From assembly GCA_014799465.1 (NCBI GenBank), contig JAAVHZ010000001.1, forward strand, positions 1 to 64,000: a DNA stretch of 64,000 bases. Direction: 5' to 3'. Below are positions 63,971 through 64,000 of this stretch, piece after piece (within the stretch, counting starts at the first letter, position 1; each line of letters begins with the position of its first letter). Source of the DNA: Lachnospiraceae bacterium. GTDB lineage: Bacteria > Bacillota > Clostridia > Lachnospirales > Lachnospiraceae. Below the pieces are notes generated by a model that was not told the DNA's origin, did not search any database, and saw only the letters and a list, made by a program, of their open reading frames with translations. A program made the position numbers and the translations under genes.

Positions 63971-64000
63971 CTCTTTATCCTCCTGAATTTATTTTCATTG

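Noticed and set aside
1-64000. tRNA or rRNA genes
   Set aside because: No TTCRANNC arm in a cloverleaf context and no rRNA-like stretch was noticed. A search tool would be needed to exclude a hidden tRNA fully.

Overview
The window looks like a low-GC Firmicutes chromosome, most probably Lachnospiraceae (a gut clostridium). The evidence is the AT-rich sequence with strong GGAGG ribosome sites, canonical TTGACA/TATAAT promoters, a DUF6273 surface-protein pair, a two-subunit transketolase, a CBS-containing family II pyrophosphatase, the AAA/PD-(D/E)XK and DUF4143 ATPases, and a double-glycine peptide system with a C39-peptidase ABC exporter. I saw no rRNA, tRNA, CRISPR array, transposase or phage structural gene. 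Species assignment is not possible from this sequence alone.

Layout. 1-2.9 kb (+): an ABC-2 type transporter operon. 3.0-7.1 kb (-): response regulator, histidine kinase, membrane-anchored partner and RtcB RNA ligase in one probable operon, with an 11-bp tandem operator-like repeat before the regulator. 7.1-9.9 kb: a lipoprotein, an Rrf2 regulator, a palindromic repeat and a MATE pump behind a leader terminator. 10.2 kb: a small membrane-anchored Cys/His-repeat protein. 10.7-22.9 kb (-): a polymorphic-toxin locus with a 1758-residue Rhs/YD protein, its immunity gene, two displaced orphan Rhs C-terminal cassettes with different toxins and immunity genes, and a tail of decayed cassettes. An orphan response regulator sits directly upstream of the intact rhs gene.

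23.0-27.8 kb (-): branching enzyme GlgB, an aconitase-type hydratase and a small hypothetical gene. 28.0-32.9 kb (-): two tandem paralogous surface proteins with four DUF6273 domains in total. Each domain carries a short hypervariable block made almost only of NNY codons, between nearly invariant flanks. 33.0-37.0 kb (-): AAA/PD-(D/E)XK protein, Mn-dependent pyrophosphatase and small membrane proteins. 37.3-41.2 kb (+): a MoxR-DUF58-membrane protein operon followed by a MarR regulator. 41.2-46.4 kb: envelope-linked hypotheticals, a sigma-like protein without region 4, and split transketolase. 46.6-49.6 kb (-): DUF4143 ATPase, hypothetical, CPBP protease.

49.6-55.1 kb (-): a bacteriocin system. 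It contains a LytTR regulator, a consensus promoter preceded by a LytTR-type direct repeat, a small membrane protein, two overlapping double-glycine peptide genes (one very short), the C39 exporter, a HlyD-like accessory protein and a CPBP protease. 55.2-64 kb (-): cell-wall amidase lipoprotein, IlvE, a D-lactate dehydrogenase-type enzyme, a small alarmone synthetase overlapping a TPR-GGDEF protein, a YbaK deacylase and a DUF975 membrane protein.

Three copies of one 123-185 bp palindromic element (8181, 37151, 46553) tie the window together. One has a perfect 6-bp target-site duplication, so this looks like a non-autonomous mobile element (MITE-like). The strongest leads are the hypervariable DUF6273 blocks, the orphan-toxin array, the two-peptide bacteriocin with its LytTR promoter, and the palindromic element.
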